Source: Peromyscus leucopus (taxonomy: Eukaryota; Chordata; Mammalia; Rodentia; Cricetidae). From it: a stretch of 64,000 nucleotides of DNA. Shown here one piece after another: positions 36,100 through 46,800 of this stretch (positions are counted from its first letter, which is position 1; every line of letters begins with the position of its first letter). The position numbers and the translations under genes are program-made. Location of the stretch: NCBI RefSeq assembly GCF_004664715.2, contig NC_051072.1:30091994-30155993 (forward strand), written 5' to 3'. The notes beneath the pieces were generated by a model, which had not been told where the DNA came from, searched no databases, and saw only the letters and a program-made list of their open reading frames with translations.

Positions 36100-37890
36100 G
36101 AAATGGTCATGATAGGGTCGTGTGTTTGAACATCTAATATCCAGTTGATGCTGTTTGGAGAGACTGTAGAATCTTTATGAGCTAGAACCTTGTTAGAGGA
36201 AATATCTCAGTAGGGGCAGGTTTTGAGGGTTTTGTTTGTTTGTTTGTTTGCGGTTTTGAGGTTTTATGGATTAGTTCCTCTTCATGTCCCCTGTCTCTTC
36301 CTCCTGTATGTGTATGAAAGAGGGATCAGCTATTTCCATGCCTCCCCATTATCACTTATTTTATCTTTCTAGAACCATAAGACAAAAAGAACTCTTTCCT
36401 CTCTAAGTTGGTTTTGGTCAGGTTATTTTATAACAACAACAAAAAGTAAACTAGAAGATAAATTGGTACCAGAAGTGAGGTACTCATGTGATAAAGTGAC
36501 CACATGTCTTTTATGTCCTTGGAGTATTTTGTGGAATAATTTGGAAGTGTGAGTGGAAAAGACATTGAATGCTGGAAATAGATTAATGGGCCTCTCTAAT
36601 GGGAACTTGGAAGATAAAAATATTGAGAGAAAAGCAAACAGTAGAGTCCCAGCTCAAGAAGTGTCAGAGCAGAGTAAGAATTCTATCTGCAACTAGTCTA
36701 AAGGCTACTCATGAACTATTTTGGTAAAAAATTTGGCTGTATTCTGTCATTGTCCTGAGAATCTGAATGAGGCTAAATTTAAAAGTAATGAATAGTCCAT
36801 CTGATGGAGAAAATTTCAAAACAGCAAAACATTGAATTTATGGAATAGTTATTATTGATTACTGTTATGCAGATATACATTGATAATAGCACCAAATGGG
36901 ACAGATTGAAAATTAAAAATGTGAAGTTTGAAGAGGAAAAGAGCATTTAAAAATCTTAAGATTGTACTTAAGTCATATACTGAAAAGAGTTTGTACTTGC
37001 TAAAGATAATAAAATCATTAAAAAGAAGCTTCTAATGGCACTGGAACAATAGGAAATGTGTTCTGAGAGCAAAGGCTTACACTACTGAATCTCCGATTTG
37101 AAAAAGGTCTAAGAGGTATTCTGCTCCTAGAGAACAGGGAATATTTTCACCAGTATTAGTATATAGAAGCTGCTGTAACTAGAGTTTCTGAAGACAAACT
37201 TCATCCCAAGCTGGCAGTTAAATTGTGTGGTGTTTATCCACATAATACTGGATTTAGAGACAAGAAATATGTAAGATTGAGGGGTCATGATTTCATTCTC
37301 TATATGTTCAGAGAACCTCCAAGGCCAAGAAATATGTGACAGGGTTAAGTTCCTTTCAAGGAGGACCTGAGAGGCCCTTATGGGAAGCTATGATGGTAAA
37401 TCTTGGATTGTTTGGGAACCACATGATATTGGCTGTGAGACATCTGCCAATGAGCTCTGCATAAACTGAGTAGAATCAAACTAAAATATAGCTGTATGTT
37501 GTAAGCAGCAATGATGGCAGTATTGAGCCATTGTAGCCCCTTGAAACTCAATCCCTAGGCAATGGACATCATTTTACAGGATTTGGTAGTTGCCTACTGG
37601 GCTTTGGTCCAATATTTCTTTACTATAACTTCAAGTCTTCCTTTCTGAATAAAAAGGTATATCCATGTCATTGTATGATAGAGAAATGTGATTTGTTTAT
37701 TGATTTTATATGATATCATAATCAAGAAATTGCCTTGAGTTTTCAAATGATGGATTGTTGAACAATTTTAAGACTAATTAATACTATGGTGACTTTTAAA
37801 GTTTACTAAATGTATTTTTTATCATGGATGGTCAAGAGCCTGTGATGGGAATATACTAGTTTGAATGAGAAGTATCTCCCAAAGTCCATG
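36100..37890 (+). mobile_element. LTR element with MaLR-like primer-binding region, plus strand
   Basis: The left part (36100-36455) is an LTR-like unit of the family also seen at 43890-44230: ctgtttggagagactgtaga, attttataacaacaac. It is followed at 36464-36480 by tggtaccagaagtgagg, the sequence that follows the 5' LTR in MaLR elements. A non-coding internal section continues to about 37850 and ends at tactagtttgaatgagaagt, the start of a second, cut-off LTR copy. I recognise the internal section from abundant rodent repeats. No open reading frame of note. Confidence 0.65.
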
Positions 37891-40800
37891 TAATAGCACC
37901 ATTTTACTCTTCTGTAAATAATAACAAAATTCATTTGAATGGATGTCCGTGGAAAGATAATTGAGGGCCAGAACTTAACACAACAGGATTTCTCCACATA
38001 GGATAACCCTTTTCTATAATTTCTTAATTTAACTGCATGTCTTCTCCCTCCACTTCTTAAAGCATCAAATAATTTTTTAGAATTCACAGATTTCAGCTGT
38101 CTTCTTATACATGGATGAATTGTATGACCAGAGACAAGAATTAGAAATTGTTTTGATAGACTTTGAGACAATCAGCAAACCATAACTAGTATATCAAACT
38201 AGATTTGAGTTTAGATCAGGCTATCTGTTGTATTATTCCTAAAGTAAGTCTTTCGATCTAGTTGACCTCTGGGACCCCTTCCAACTTGACCATCCTACAA
38301 TATATATGTTTCTGGATATTTTTAGGGGACAAATCAATTTTTCATTCAAAACAGAATTATTTTTACAACCTTTCAGATGTATATTCTAAATACAACTTGC
38401 TTTGCATTTATTAGGCATTTTCGATATGCCTACAATTGTGATGGGAACCTTATACACAATGTTTCAAAGGTTAAGAACAAATAACAATTATGATCATAGT
38501 CTTTTATCATGTCAACTGAACTTCAATTTAGTCATGAAATGACTAAGCCAGATTTGAATGAAGAAATAGGACTCCAATGTCCTTTATTTTCACAATGAGA
38601 TGGCTTCTAATAGGCCTGTGATATAAATTATGGAAATGTACTGTGTAACTTTAAGTAGGGTACAGGACACTTATTTTAAAAGATAAAAGATGCTTGTGAT
38701 TTTCGTTGATTCATCAGACTCCTGGCCAAGGCCATGAGACAAGTAACATGTAAAACATTTCCTATAAGTCTTTGATTTTTTGTTTTTTGGGGTGTTTAAA
38801 ATCCTCTGTGTGTGTACACACCATCATGCATATTTACTCTCAAATCTGTCATTCTATCTAGGTGGCAATAAACCTGTTACATATTTCACGCTCAATTAAA
38901 AAGAAATCTTACAAGATTCCCATGTATTATGGAAAGATCGCCATCTGTCCCTCTCTATAATTAGGACCATCCTGATTATGTTAAATGTGTCCTGGCTCCT
39001 GTTAAAATTCTCTAAATACACGAGAAGGAGAAATTGTTAAAAATGAGTTGTCAGCAAGAAACAGGAGAGATTTAAACAAAGAAAGAAACCCCCAAAGAAA
39101 GTAAAACAAAGAGAAATACCTCAAACCTTGGGGCTTAGATTGAATTGAATAATAACCCTCCCCCTTCGCCTCTCATGACTAATCCATACCAAGACTCAAA
39201 TGCAACTTGAAACGAATCATTCTGGAAGCTTCGGGAGTTTGGTTAATTTTTCCTTCCTGTTCCTTTTCTTTGCTTGAAACACCTTTAGGCCTTGGGATCT
39301 GATTGGAGCCAGGAGGGGGAAATGCCGGAATCCTATAGGGAAAGCTTACTCTTAGGGTAATTTAGACCTGATTTGGGGGGAACAAAATGTTTCTGTATGT
39401 TTTGTGTTACAAGATTTCTGCTTGTGAAATTTCGGCTGGCTTGAAAAGATAGATGAATCTCAGATAACAAAGCACACTCGAGATAGAAATGGAGAAGAAG
39501 GCCACTGTGGAATCCTTTGTTGTCAAAGGATTGAGTCGGCCTAGGTTCTCATCTTTATCTTGCTCTCAGCTATGTGAGTATTTTCAAATGTTCTGGCCTT
39601 TTCTGTGTTAAAATGTATCGCAGCAAGGTCTAGCTGTCTCCGATCACTAGGGAAATGCAAACATTCCTTTTTTTTAACGTACTTACTCATCCACTCAACA
39701 AATACTTGCTTGACAATAACTGTGCCAGGATGAGCTCTGACCACATAACAGTCAACAGAACTACCTGCCTTTATGGACTTTACTTTTCAGATGTAAACAC
39801 AGACTGTGTTAGATTTTAAGTGATGTGTGGAAAAATGAACCCATGTGAGAATTTTTTTAAAACAGTAAATTTATGACTGGCTTACCTAAAATTAGCACTT
39901 AGGATATCCAGGGGGAAAGTAGCACAAGGCAGGACCAGGAACTCCTGAAATGCTCTTCTGCTAGGAGGTGAGAAAAGCCATGGAAATTGTGTGACTGCAG
40001 GCGAATCAACATGGACATGGCTTAACACATAAGCACAGGAGATGAGCAGGGGGCAAACACAGTCTCAAGTATAAATACATGTTCATATGTGAATAAAATA
40101 GTAAGAGCATGTTCCCCCAAAACAGCTGCTTTCTACCATGAGTGAAGAATACAACCGAAAATAAAGACATTGCCACCCAAGTTTGCAATTTATCCTTCAC
40201 CTAATTCGCCAAGGCAATTGGTAGATAAAACTTTAGGAACATAAAATCCATGCCTACAAGAGAAAGTTTAAAAGGCTTATTTAAATGAAAGGAGTTAGTT
40301 TGAAAAAAATTAATTCTTTTAATTAATCTGTGCATTTCAAACAAATCAATTAAAAATCTCAAAATGAAGATTCCTACGCCTTATATCCACTTTCCTCATT
40401 CTTCCTTGATGTCCCCCCTCTTTTTTCTTTTTTCCCTTCTTTTTAACCCCCTTCCCTTTCTTTCTTTGCCTCTGTTCTCTCCTCCCTATAGGTTACATGC
40501 TGCGTCACTTCATTTGCGTAGTATTCTTGAAATAACAAGACTATACAAGTAGATAAGAAATTAGTGGTTTCCAGGTATAATGGGGTGAGTTGGGCATGGG
40601 CTGAGTTGGCTATGGCGGTGTAAGGGATTCTTGTGACTATGAAGACATTTTATATCATGGTGATATTTTTATGTTCTTGGATGCCGTACAATTGCTTCTT
40701 AAGGTGATGCCATTGGGGAAAATCAGTTGGAGGCACACAAGATCTCTCTATATTATTTCTTACAACAGTATGTGAATTTTAAAGTACATTAAAATAAAGG

Positions 40801-41175
40801 TTTGTTTTAAAATGGTAAGTCATCATTGAGGACACAATTAAGAATCTGATCCCTTCCCTTACAACATATTTTACCTGTCATCTTTCATTGATTAGGCTAT
40901 TTTTGACACCAAAAAATTCTCTGGTGTGTTTATTCCTGGTGTACTAAAGCAATATTAACAATAATTATTGTTTTTTTATTAAACAAGCAAACTGTGATGT
41001 TGTGATGAATGACCTTTGTGTATTGAAACTGATGAGTGTAGCCAGTTGACAGCGAAGACCCAGGTGAATGGAAACAGTTTTCAGAGAAAGAAGGTAAGCT
41101 GAGCTCAGAACAGGCACATGGGAATGTCTGGAGGGAAGAAAGGGAAGGAAGAAAGTTATATAGTTCTATTTTAAT
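37891..41175. other. Mostly single-copy-looking DNA
   Basis: No gene. Contains a perfect 9-bp-arm palindrome (39511-39532), an ancient repeat trace near 39680-39780 (ctcatccactcaacaaatac, actgtgccaggatgagctct) and a polypyrimidine run (40410-40490). The stretch 39200-39640 is less AT-rich than its surroundings and has several CpGs. Confidence 0.45.
39511..39532. promoter_or_regulatory. Palindrome with SOX/TCF-like cores
   Basis: Arms aatcctttg and caaaggatt are perfect reverse complements around a 4-base spacer (ttgt). CCTTTGT and TCAAAGG resemble SOX and TCF/LEF sites. About 17 kb from the Fgf10 stop codon. A regulatory role is only suggested. Confidence 0.3.
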
Positions 41176-41189
41176 TAAAATGTATTAAA

Positions 41190-42140
41190 TTTGCCTTACA
41201 GAAGCCTCTCAGTTTCAAGTGGTCCCATTTATTAATTGTTGCTCTCAGTGTCTGTGCTACTGGTGTTATATTTAGGAAGTAGTCTCGTGTGCCAGTGCAT
41301 TCAAGAGTACTTCCTACTTTCTTTTCCATCAAGTTTAGGGTAAATGATTTTATATAGAGGTCTTTGATCCACTTGGACTTGAGTTTTGTGCATGGTGATA
41401 GATATGGATCTATTTGCAATCTTCTGCATGTTGACATCCAGTTATGCCAGCACCATTTGTTGAAGATGTTTTCTTTTCTCCATTGTACAGTTTTTGGCTT
41501 CTTTGTCAAAAATCATATGTTCATAGGTTTGTGGGTTAATGTCAGGATCTTCAATTCAATTCCATTGGCACACATGTCGGTTTTTATGCCAATACCAAGC
41601 TGTTTTTATTACTATATCTCTATAACAGAGCTTGATGTCAGGGATGGTGATGCTTCCAGAGGTGGCTTTAGTGTACAGGATTGTTTAGCTATCCTGTTTT
41701 TTGTTTTTTGTTTTTGTTTTTGTTTTTTTTTCCATATGAAGTTGAATACCAGCCCAAGCTAGTGGGAATTCATGAAATTTAGATTAACACCCGTGAAGCC
41801 TTCATGGGACTGGACTAAGCCATCTGCATAAGTGAGGCAATTGTGTGGCTTGATCTGCTTGGGGGGCCCCCTGTCGTGGGATCAGGATCCATCTCCAGTG
41901 CATGAGCTGGCTTTTTGGAGCCCACTACCTATGGTGCGACACCTTGCACAGCCTTGAGGCAGGGGGAGGAGCTTGGATTTACCTCTACTGCATGTATCAG
42001 GCTCTGTTGACTCCCCCTGAGAGGGCTTAACTTTTTGTAGGAGGAAATTGGGAGTTGTGGTGGGGGCGGGGAGACTGGAAGGGTGGGAAAAGGGAAGAGG
42101 TTGATCTGTGATTGGTATGCAAAAATTTCATAATAAAAAA
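41190..42140 (+). mobile_element. 5'-inverted L1 insertion, plus strand, with 14-bp TSD
   Basis: Bounded by taaaatgtattaaa at 41176-41189 and 42141-42154. From 41190 to about 41750 the L1 is in antisense and its minus strand translates as ORF2 C-terminal sequence (QWRKENIFNKWCWHNW, then KWIKDLYIKSFTLNLMEKK, and INKWDHLKLRGFCKA at the end). From about 41751 L1 3'UTR is in sense (gcataagtgaggcaattgtg, gatcaggatccatctccagt, ctggctttttggagcccac), ending in a short A-rich tail. One insertion, two orientations: twin priming. The ORF2 piece is a truncated relic, not a gene. Confidence 0.92.
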
Positions 42141-42231
42141 TAAAATGTATTAAAAATAAAAGACATATAAACGTGGTCATTTAGAATGTTTTTTTGGTGA
42201 TGAAGAAGTGAAATTGACAGTGATTATTAGT

Positions 42232-42420
42232 ATAGACTGTCAGCTTGATTGGAATCTATTATCAACAATGGTACATGCCTCTGAGCAGGACTGGGAAGGT
42301 ATTTCCGGAAGGATTAACTGAAGAAGATCTATCCTTCCCCACAGGGGTTGGTGTCTTCTGGTCAGCCAGATATGAGGAGATCTGAAAGGAAAGAAGTGTG
42401 GCTTGCCATCCCATCTGTCT
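42232..42420. repeat. Rodent interspersed repeat fragment
   Basis: tatagactgtcagcttgatt, ggtacatgcctctgagcagg and ggaaggattaactgaagaag resemble a dispersed rodent repeat beginning with a gtcaacttgat-type motif. Family not assigned. Confidence 0.45.
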
Positions 42421-42421
42421 G

Positions 42422-42424
<3 letters not shown>

Positions 42425-42487
<63 letters not shown>
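42425..42487. repeat. (CT)n microsatellite
   Basis: About 31 CT units; the junction between the repeat fragment on the left and B1/L1 pieces on the right. Confidence 0.98.
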
Positions 42488-42488
<1 letters not shown>

Positions 42489-42530
42489 ATTGAGATGGAG
42501 TTTCTCTGTGTAGTTTTGGTGCCTGACTCT
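42488..42530 (-). repeat. Truncated B1 SINE, minus strand
   Basis: tgagatggagtttctctgtg and tagttttggtgcctg are an antisense B1 cut off after about 40 bases where L1 sequence begins. Confidence 0.8.
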
Positions 42531-42670
42531 ATGATGACAGGTAGGGTATTCACTAATCTGATCACCGGAGTAGGCCAGTTCAGGCACCCTCTCTACTATT
42601 GCTAGTAGTTTAAGGTGGGTTCATCCTTGTGGATTCCTGGGAACTTCTCTAGCACCCTGTTACATGTTAT
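42531..42670 (-). mobile_element. L1 fragment, minus strand
   Basis: tgatgacaggtagggtattc, tctgatcaccggagtaggcc and gtggattcctgggaacttct are antisense L1 and continue the same L1 region as the right end of 22462-23070. Confidence 0.8.
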
Positions 42671-42916
42671 TTTTTACATGGATGAAACTGAATGTAGAAA
42701 TACACAAGAATACTATCTTCTATCTATACTCAAAGGAATAAATATCAGTCCTATACTTAGCACCACAAAAAAGGAAGTAAATTCCTAATGAGTAGAACAT
42801 CTGTGGGAAACAATTTGGATTTCCTAGTGGCTCTACCCAGCAGGTCTGCATGGAGAGGATGATTAGACCACTGGCCTGAGTGCAGGTGTCTAAGATGGTC
42901 TGCACTTAGCTCTGCT

Positions 42917-43011
42917 GTGGGTGGTGGGTGGTGGGTGGTGGGTGGTGGGTGGTGGTGGTGGGTGGTGGGTGGTGGGTGGTGGGTGGTGGGTGGTGGGTGG
43001 TGGGTGGGAGG
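42917..43011 (+). repeat. (TGGTGGG)n minisatellite, G-quadruplex-prone
   Basis: About thirteen copies of a 7-base TGGTGGG unit with one shortened unit near 42950. Many GGG runs spaced by short loops fit G-quadruplex formation on the plus strand. The Pro/His-rich open frame on the minus strand (42757-43038) comes from this repeat. Confidence 0.97.
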
Positions 43012-43889
43012 AAGGTCTTTTGCTCCACCCCTTGGCATTCCTTTCTATATCCTAGGGCAGAGACAGTCGGGCCCAATGGATTAGATCCAGGCCCTCTCTA
43101 GGCTATCCTGTATTTTCTATCTTTATCTCCTCCCTCTATCCTTCTATCTAATATTTCCTGCTGTTCCTACTCAAGAGCACTCTGGGGAAATATGGGGCTG
43201 GTGCGTAGCCCTTCCACAAAAATCTAAACATGAAAATTATTTTTTAAATCTTTTAGGAGTAACCACAAAAGAAATATCTTACAACAATAAGATGCATTTT
43301 TTAAACTTGTATTAGTTCTTTGAGGATTTCACATCATGCATCCTGATCCCACTTAAGATGTGAAATTGTTATAATGACATGAAAAGAGAAAGATGTTAAA
43401 AATTAACATTTCTATTCTGGATGTGCTTTGAAAATAAGCGTGGGAGTATATAGAAGATATTTTAAAAAGCTAAAATTCTAAAATTTCTCTTTAGCTGAAC
43501 ACTTAATAGAGCTTTTGATTTTGCCCAACATGGTGCTTGTATAAGCTATTGCCTACCTTAGCATTCATAAAAACTTAGGAAAAGCCTTTCTATGTATCAG
43601 TTTGAGTGAGAAGAAGTAAATCTCTGTAACATTTACATAGTGTAATGTAATTTAATGATTAATTAAATGGACCTTAAATAAAGTTTACACAAATCGTAGG
43701 AAGCCAGATCTTTGCTGTTTTCTCTCCAATGTGACTGGGTGGTCTATTTGCTATGTTCTGTATGCCAAGGGAGCTGAAGGCATATTCACATTTAATAAAA
43801 AAAAAAAAAAGCTGGACAGTGAAGAGAGAAGCATAGATATTTTTATATTTTAAGATGTCTCACCAAATTCAGAATTAAAAATGTATTCT
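43012..43889. other. No feature recognised
   Basis: 43060-43240 is CT-rich and may be a diverged repeat; the rest is AT-rich and unassigned. Thirteen A residues at 43798-43810. Confidence 0.35.
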
Positions 43890-44230
43890 GTGCTATGGCT
43901 CGAAATCTGAAATGCCCCATGTAGGCTCAGGTGTTTAAACACCTGGTCCACAGCTGGCTGAACTGTTTGGGAATATTGCACAATCTTTAAGAGATGCAGC
44001 CTTATGGGTCAAGGAAGGCTCAAATGGAGGCTGGCTTTGACAGCTTGAACCCAGCCTCCTCTCTGTTTCTGTTTTTAGCTTCCCCGTGGCTGTCATGATG
44101 TGGCAGCTGCTTCATGATCTCCCTCTGTGTCTTTCTCAATGGAAATCCCCTAAAACTGTCACCCAAAATATGAACTTTAACATAAGTTGCTTCTATTGGT
44201 TATTTTATAACAGTAAGAAAAGGATCTAAT
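43890..44230 (+). mobile_element. Solo LTR-like unit, same family as 36100-36455
   Basis: tatggctcgaaatctgaaat, gctggctgaactgtttggga, aagagatgcagccttatggg and ggttattttataacagtaag share layout and several motifs with the left LTR of 36100-37890. Diverged; no duplication identified. Confidence 0.55.
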
Positions 44231-44874
44231 CCATCCCTCCAAGATGTTATATATTGTCATGTCTTGAGCACCAAGTGTGGTCAGAGAAGAAAAACTCAGA
44301 CACATTTGAGAACTTAAAACACTTAAAGTTTTCATCTTGTTCTATATTAAACCTATACATGCCACTTCAAAAATTTACAGGTTCCCAGGAGCTTTAAAAC
44401 TCCCAGAAAAGAGAGATTATAGCTGTAAGGGGAATTAAATATATTATTTTTAGTTTGTTTGGGTCAAACTATTATATACAGTCCACAGCCAACTATCTCT
44501 AACACTTGTTTTAATCTAAATTTTCTTTTATTTCCAATGCATTTTTGCATCCTTGCTTCTATTTACAGATTTTGGTTGCTGAAATATTTTCTTGGACTCA
44601 CTCACTCAACTCCCTTTGTCTCAATGAAGCTAAGGCATCTCCATTGAGCTTAATAAACATTTCTGCTTTCAACTTTTGTTTCATTCTGGGCCATGACTTT
44701 ACCATAGTGTTAAAGTAGATATTAAAAATGAAAGATGATGCCTATCCTCTAATTCATTATTGACTCTTTCCAATTGATCATGTGATTTTTTTATGCTGAG
44801 GAATCCATTTATGAACTAAGACTTAGATCTATGTCATAAATAGACTCAGTAGGTTGTATATTCATGTATGTATG

Positions 44875-45050
44875 TATTGTCACACGTATATACATGTTAT
44901 AATAATTTTAAAAGAGGCCATAGATTTAGGAGGGGAGACAAAAGAGTTCAAGTGGGAAGAAACCAATGGAAAAGATATAGATGCAGTGTTCATGTATGAA
45001 GTTCTCAAACTAAAATTAAATTAAAAAACCCTCAAAAATAAAACAAAGCA
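44875..45050 (+). mobile_element. L1 3' terminal fragment, plus strand
   Basis: aaaagaggccatagatttag, ggaggggagacaaaagagtt, catgtatgaagttctcaaac and a terminal A-rich tail are the extreme 3' end of an Lx-type L1. Confidence 0.75.
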
Positions 45051-46445
45051 TAGTATCCATAGTTCAAGAATGGTTGGCACTCTAGGTCTTTACTCTGTTT
45101 GGCTTTGGTTCTTAGCCTTTGAGTTGAACCTAGCTTATATTTCTGAGTTCTCTTCTTTGGTGTCCATTTGTATTTATTCAACAGTTGGAAAAGTGGTCAT
45201 TATAAAAGGAAGGAAGATGGAGCTGTGATGCAAGTTGACTAGGCCATTCTCATTCTTTCTAGTTCATGTTTTAATGAGGAGCTAGATTTCATTGTTAATG
45301 TAAGTTGCCTTAGTGAGATCTTCTTAGAATTTACTTATTATGCATTTTGGGGTATCTTGCAATATTTTAGTGACAGAATATTCTCTTAGCTTGTCCAAGA
45401 TTTTGGGTTCAACCTCCAGACTGTAGAAACGATTATCTTTCAAAGAAGCAATGGTATTTAACAATTTATTCTTGGTTTCTCCAGAGGCATCCAGGCTGTG
45501 TTCGTTAGAACAAAAACTGGCAAACATGAACACACAAAATAACAACGGGGAGTGTCACTTGAGTCGTGAGATGTGTGGCACTTCATTTGTTTGACTGGGT
45601 TTTGCTGTGTGGTGATTGTTAGGGAGGCATCTGGTTAATGTCACATACTTTAGTATCCGATCTCATTGCATGACATTTTGTTCTGTGACATTTAGTTCCC
45701 ACTTGGGACTTGGAGTTGGAAACCTAAAACTAAGTTTTATTCCCAGCTTAATAATAGGGGATTGTCTTCAATAATAATGCTTGGGGTTCTTGGTAAGACA
45801 TTTCAACATAGCATATTGGAAAACAATAATAGGAAATTGTTATCAGTGACTTTCTTTACAAAAATGTGGGTACATGGACAAGTCTCAGCAACTATTCTGG
45901 GGGACAGAAGGGGACTTGTCAGTTTGGGTAATGCAGCTCTTTGTGTTTTGTTTCTCTCATATTGAGGTTCATTTACCTCCTCCACACCTCTCACTTTCCT
46001 TTTATAGGACATACATGTTTTGTAAGGCTATGCTGGAGAACGTGGTTTTCAAGAATGTCCAAACATACATTTGGAAACTTGAGGTTTCTGCAACTCAACT
46101 GTGCTTCTGACAGATCCTCTCTGACAGTTCCTCAATAAAATAAAGAAGAAAGGAACTTGGAGGACCCTTATTTTCTCCTTTTTCTAATGCCAGTCCATGT
46201 GCTTAAAACACCCACATGTCTCCAGTTCATTCCTGAAGCTAGGCTGGCAAATCCTTTTAATCTTTATTCTTATGTTCCTATTTATTTCCAAGTTAATCCT
46301 AAAAACTATACTCCTTATCATTTGGCTCCAAGAAAGTGCTGAATATCCCCAGTAGACTTATTAAACTCACAGGCTACATAAGTGATAATGGAGAATATGA
46401 TTCAGATGAGAAGGTAACTAATTCTTTGCTACAGTTTTCTCTAAT
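45051..46445. other. Unassigned DNA with one protein-like open frame
   Basis: No repeat named. The minus-strand frame 45324-45545 (73 codons) starts MLFCVFMFASFCSNEHS, a hydrophobic start like a short signal peptide, followed by a mixed-composition tail (LKDNRFYSLEVEPKILDKLR). No family recognised and no splice or promoter evidence, so it is not called as a gene. Overlapping plus-strand frames at 45762-46138 look spurious. Confidence 0.35.
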
Positions 46446-46449
46446 AGTC

Positions 46450-46800
46450 TGTGGTGTAGTTTGAAACTGTCCATTTAAAATTCATGTGTCAGAAACTTAA
46501 TCCCCATTGCAACAGGACTGTGAGGTCAGGCTGAACAGAAGCCATTTGTGCCTCGAAGGGTCTGCTTTCATGAAAAACTTAATTCAAATTATAATCAGTC
46601 TTGAGGTTGTGAGTTAAAACTCTTGCTATCTGATAGTCTCCCTTCTGCCTTCCATCACGGAATGACAGAATAAGAAGGCTCTCATCTGGTACATGCCCTT
46701 GACCTTGACTTTTCTACTTTCCTGAACAACACAAATTATTTCCTTTTCTTTATAAACTACCTAGCTTTACATATGTTCTTGTTACTGTATGAAACAGGCT
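46450..46800 (+). mobile_element. MaLR-type LTR (MLT1/MST-like), plus strand
   Basis: tagtttgaaactg, ttcatgtgtcagaaactt, aatccccattgcaacagg, ttgaccttgacttttctac and ttctttataaactacctag reproduce the ordered landmarks of MaLR LTRs. An old insertion, probably shared with other placental mammals or at least with rodents. Confidence 0.8.

Noticed and set aside
41171..41509. 112-codon minus-strand frame as a host gene
   Set aside because: It is an L1 ORF2 C-terminal fragment inside an inverted, truncated L1 with target duplication.
42917..43011. CRISPR-like regular repeat array
   Set aside because: Seven-base uninterrupted tandem units without spacers in a mammalian genome: a minisatellite.
42757..43038. 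Pro/His-rich 93-codon frame
   Set aside because: Encoded by the TGGTGGG minisatellite.
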